In this document: piece after piece, positions 41,279 through 41,524 of the stretch
How the letters are laid out: every line of letters starts with the position of its first letter
Position numbering within the stretch: the stretch's first letter is position 1
NCBI GenBank assembly: GCA_017551725.1
Contig: JAFZKY010000037.1
Location: 82,071 to 123,594 of the forward strand
DNA from: Bacteroidales bacterium
Lineage (GTDB): Bacteria > Bacteroidota > Bacteroidia > Bacteroidales > WCHB1-69
Direction: 5' to 3'
Length of the DNA: 41,524 nucleotides
The notes under the pieces: generated by a model
Database searches by the model: none
Seen by the model: the letters and a program-made list of their open reading frames with translations, nothing else
Told to the model about the DNA's origin: nothing
Program-made: the position numbers and the translations under genes

Positions 41279-41524
41279 TTATCTGCTCTGCCGCTGGATG
41301 AAGTCGAATGCGTACTTCCAGCAAGTTTCAAACTTTTTTTCGTCCAATTGATACATGTATAAATGCTTGAAATAAAAGGCATGAGGTTCCTGCTCATGTA
41401 AATGCAGATCAAACGAGCTGGTCCCTAACGTCCGTAGTCGGTCAGCCATCACCTGCGAGCCGTATGCATAGGGAAGTCCTGCCACTGAAAAGGCGTACCC
41501 CGAATCCACCGGCAGTATTTTGTC
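41279..41524 (-). CDS. Alpha/beta hydrolase, C-terminal fragment (5' part beyond the window)
   Basis: The open frame enters from the right edge and reads DKILPVDSGYAF, then MADRLRTLG, LHLHEQEPHAFYF and a final helix ending DFIQRQSR. D-x-x-[IL]-P-V-x-x-[GS], a small helix, then EPH with the catalytic His is the ending of alpha/beta hydrolases such as carboxylesterases and acetyl-xylan-esterase-like enzymes. Only about 81 residues are visible, so the subfamily cannot be assigned. It is convergent with the GIN gene. Confidence 0.7.
   Translation of the reverse strand, partial: DKILPVDSGYAFSVAGLPYAYGSQVMADRLRTLGTSSFDLHLHEQEPHAFYFKHLYMYQLDEKKFETCWKYAFDFIQRQSR

Overview
The window looks like a chromosomal segment of an anaerobic or microaerophilic Bacteroidota, most likely Bacteroidales. 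The evidence is as follows. Many genes are preceded by the Bacteroidota -7 promoter element TAnnTTTG, while Shine-Dalgarno sequences are mostly absent. Type IX secretion (T9SS) parts and cargo are present: a PorW/SprE lipoprotein, a PorP/SprF protein, and proteins with type A and type B sorting domains. Other Bacteroidota-typical families include a GIN-domain lipoprotein, DUF6515, a bactofilin next to AtpZ, and a fused NfnAB-type reductase. LpxK indicates a Gram-negative envelope. FprA and NfnAB suggest anaerobic redox metabolism. Genes are moderately GC-rich with AT-rich intergenic DNA. I see no prophage, insertion sequence, CRISPR array or rRNA; there is one tRNA, Gln(CUG).

Layout. 1-1.8 kb (minus): mazG (cut by the window edge) and proS. 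1.9-7.1 kb (plus): a Tyr/Trp/His- and Ser-rich lipoprotein, an OmpP1/FadL-like porin, a small exported protein, and an exported GATase1-like protein. 7.1-11.8 kb (minus): udk, tRNA-Gln, a DUF6515 protein, a C10 cysteine protease with T9SS type A signal, and a four-helix-bundle protein. 11.9-15.8 kb (plus): M23-like protein, PhoH, LpxK, purine nucleoside phosphorylase. 15.8-20.7 kb (minus): Rieske-like lipoprotein, steroid-5-alpha-reductase-like membrane protein, GT2 glycosyltransferase, and a large T9SS type B surface protein. 21-25.3 kb (plus): rpsO, pnp, metF and a stand-alone MetH reactivation domain. 25.3-33.9 kb (minus): NfnAB fusion, FprA, two ATP-synthase-associated membrane proteins, bactofilin, PorW/SprE, riboflavin synthase, dCMP deaminase. 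34-40 kb (plus): a rarA locus with a disrupted 5' end that runs in frame into porP/sprF, a PD40/OmpA protein, an AAA_28 P-loop protein, acyl-ACP thioesterase, a GldL-like miniprotein and a low-molecular-weight tyrosine phosphatase. 40.1-41.5 kb: a GIN lipoprotein and the tail of an alpha/beta hydrolase.

The most unusual locus is 34.0-36.3 kb. The conserved N-terminus of RarA is interrupted by an in-frame TAA. The rest of RarA continues without stop or ATG into the signal peptide and barrel of a PorP/SprF protein, followed at once by its usual type of PD40/OmpA partner. Other oddities are an M23 protein whose catalytic His is Arg, a Rieske-like lipoprotein without His ligands, a sharp base-composition switch inside the large T9SS adhesin gene, a TTG start on porW, and AtpZ-cluster genes not followed by the ATP synthase itself. 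Several loci serve the same outer-membrane/T9SS theme: PorW and PorP are machinery, the C10 protease and the type B adhesin are cargo, and the PD40/OmpA protein is the probable peptidoglycan link.
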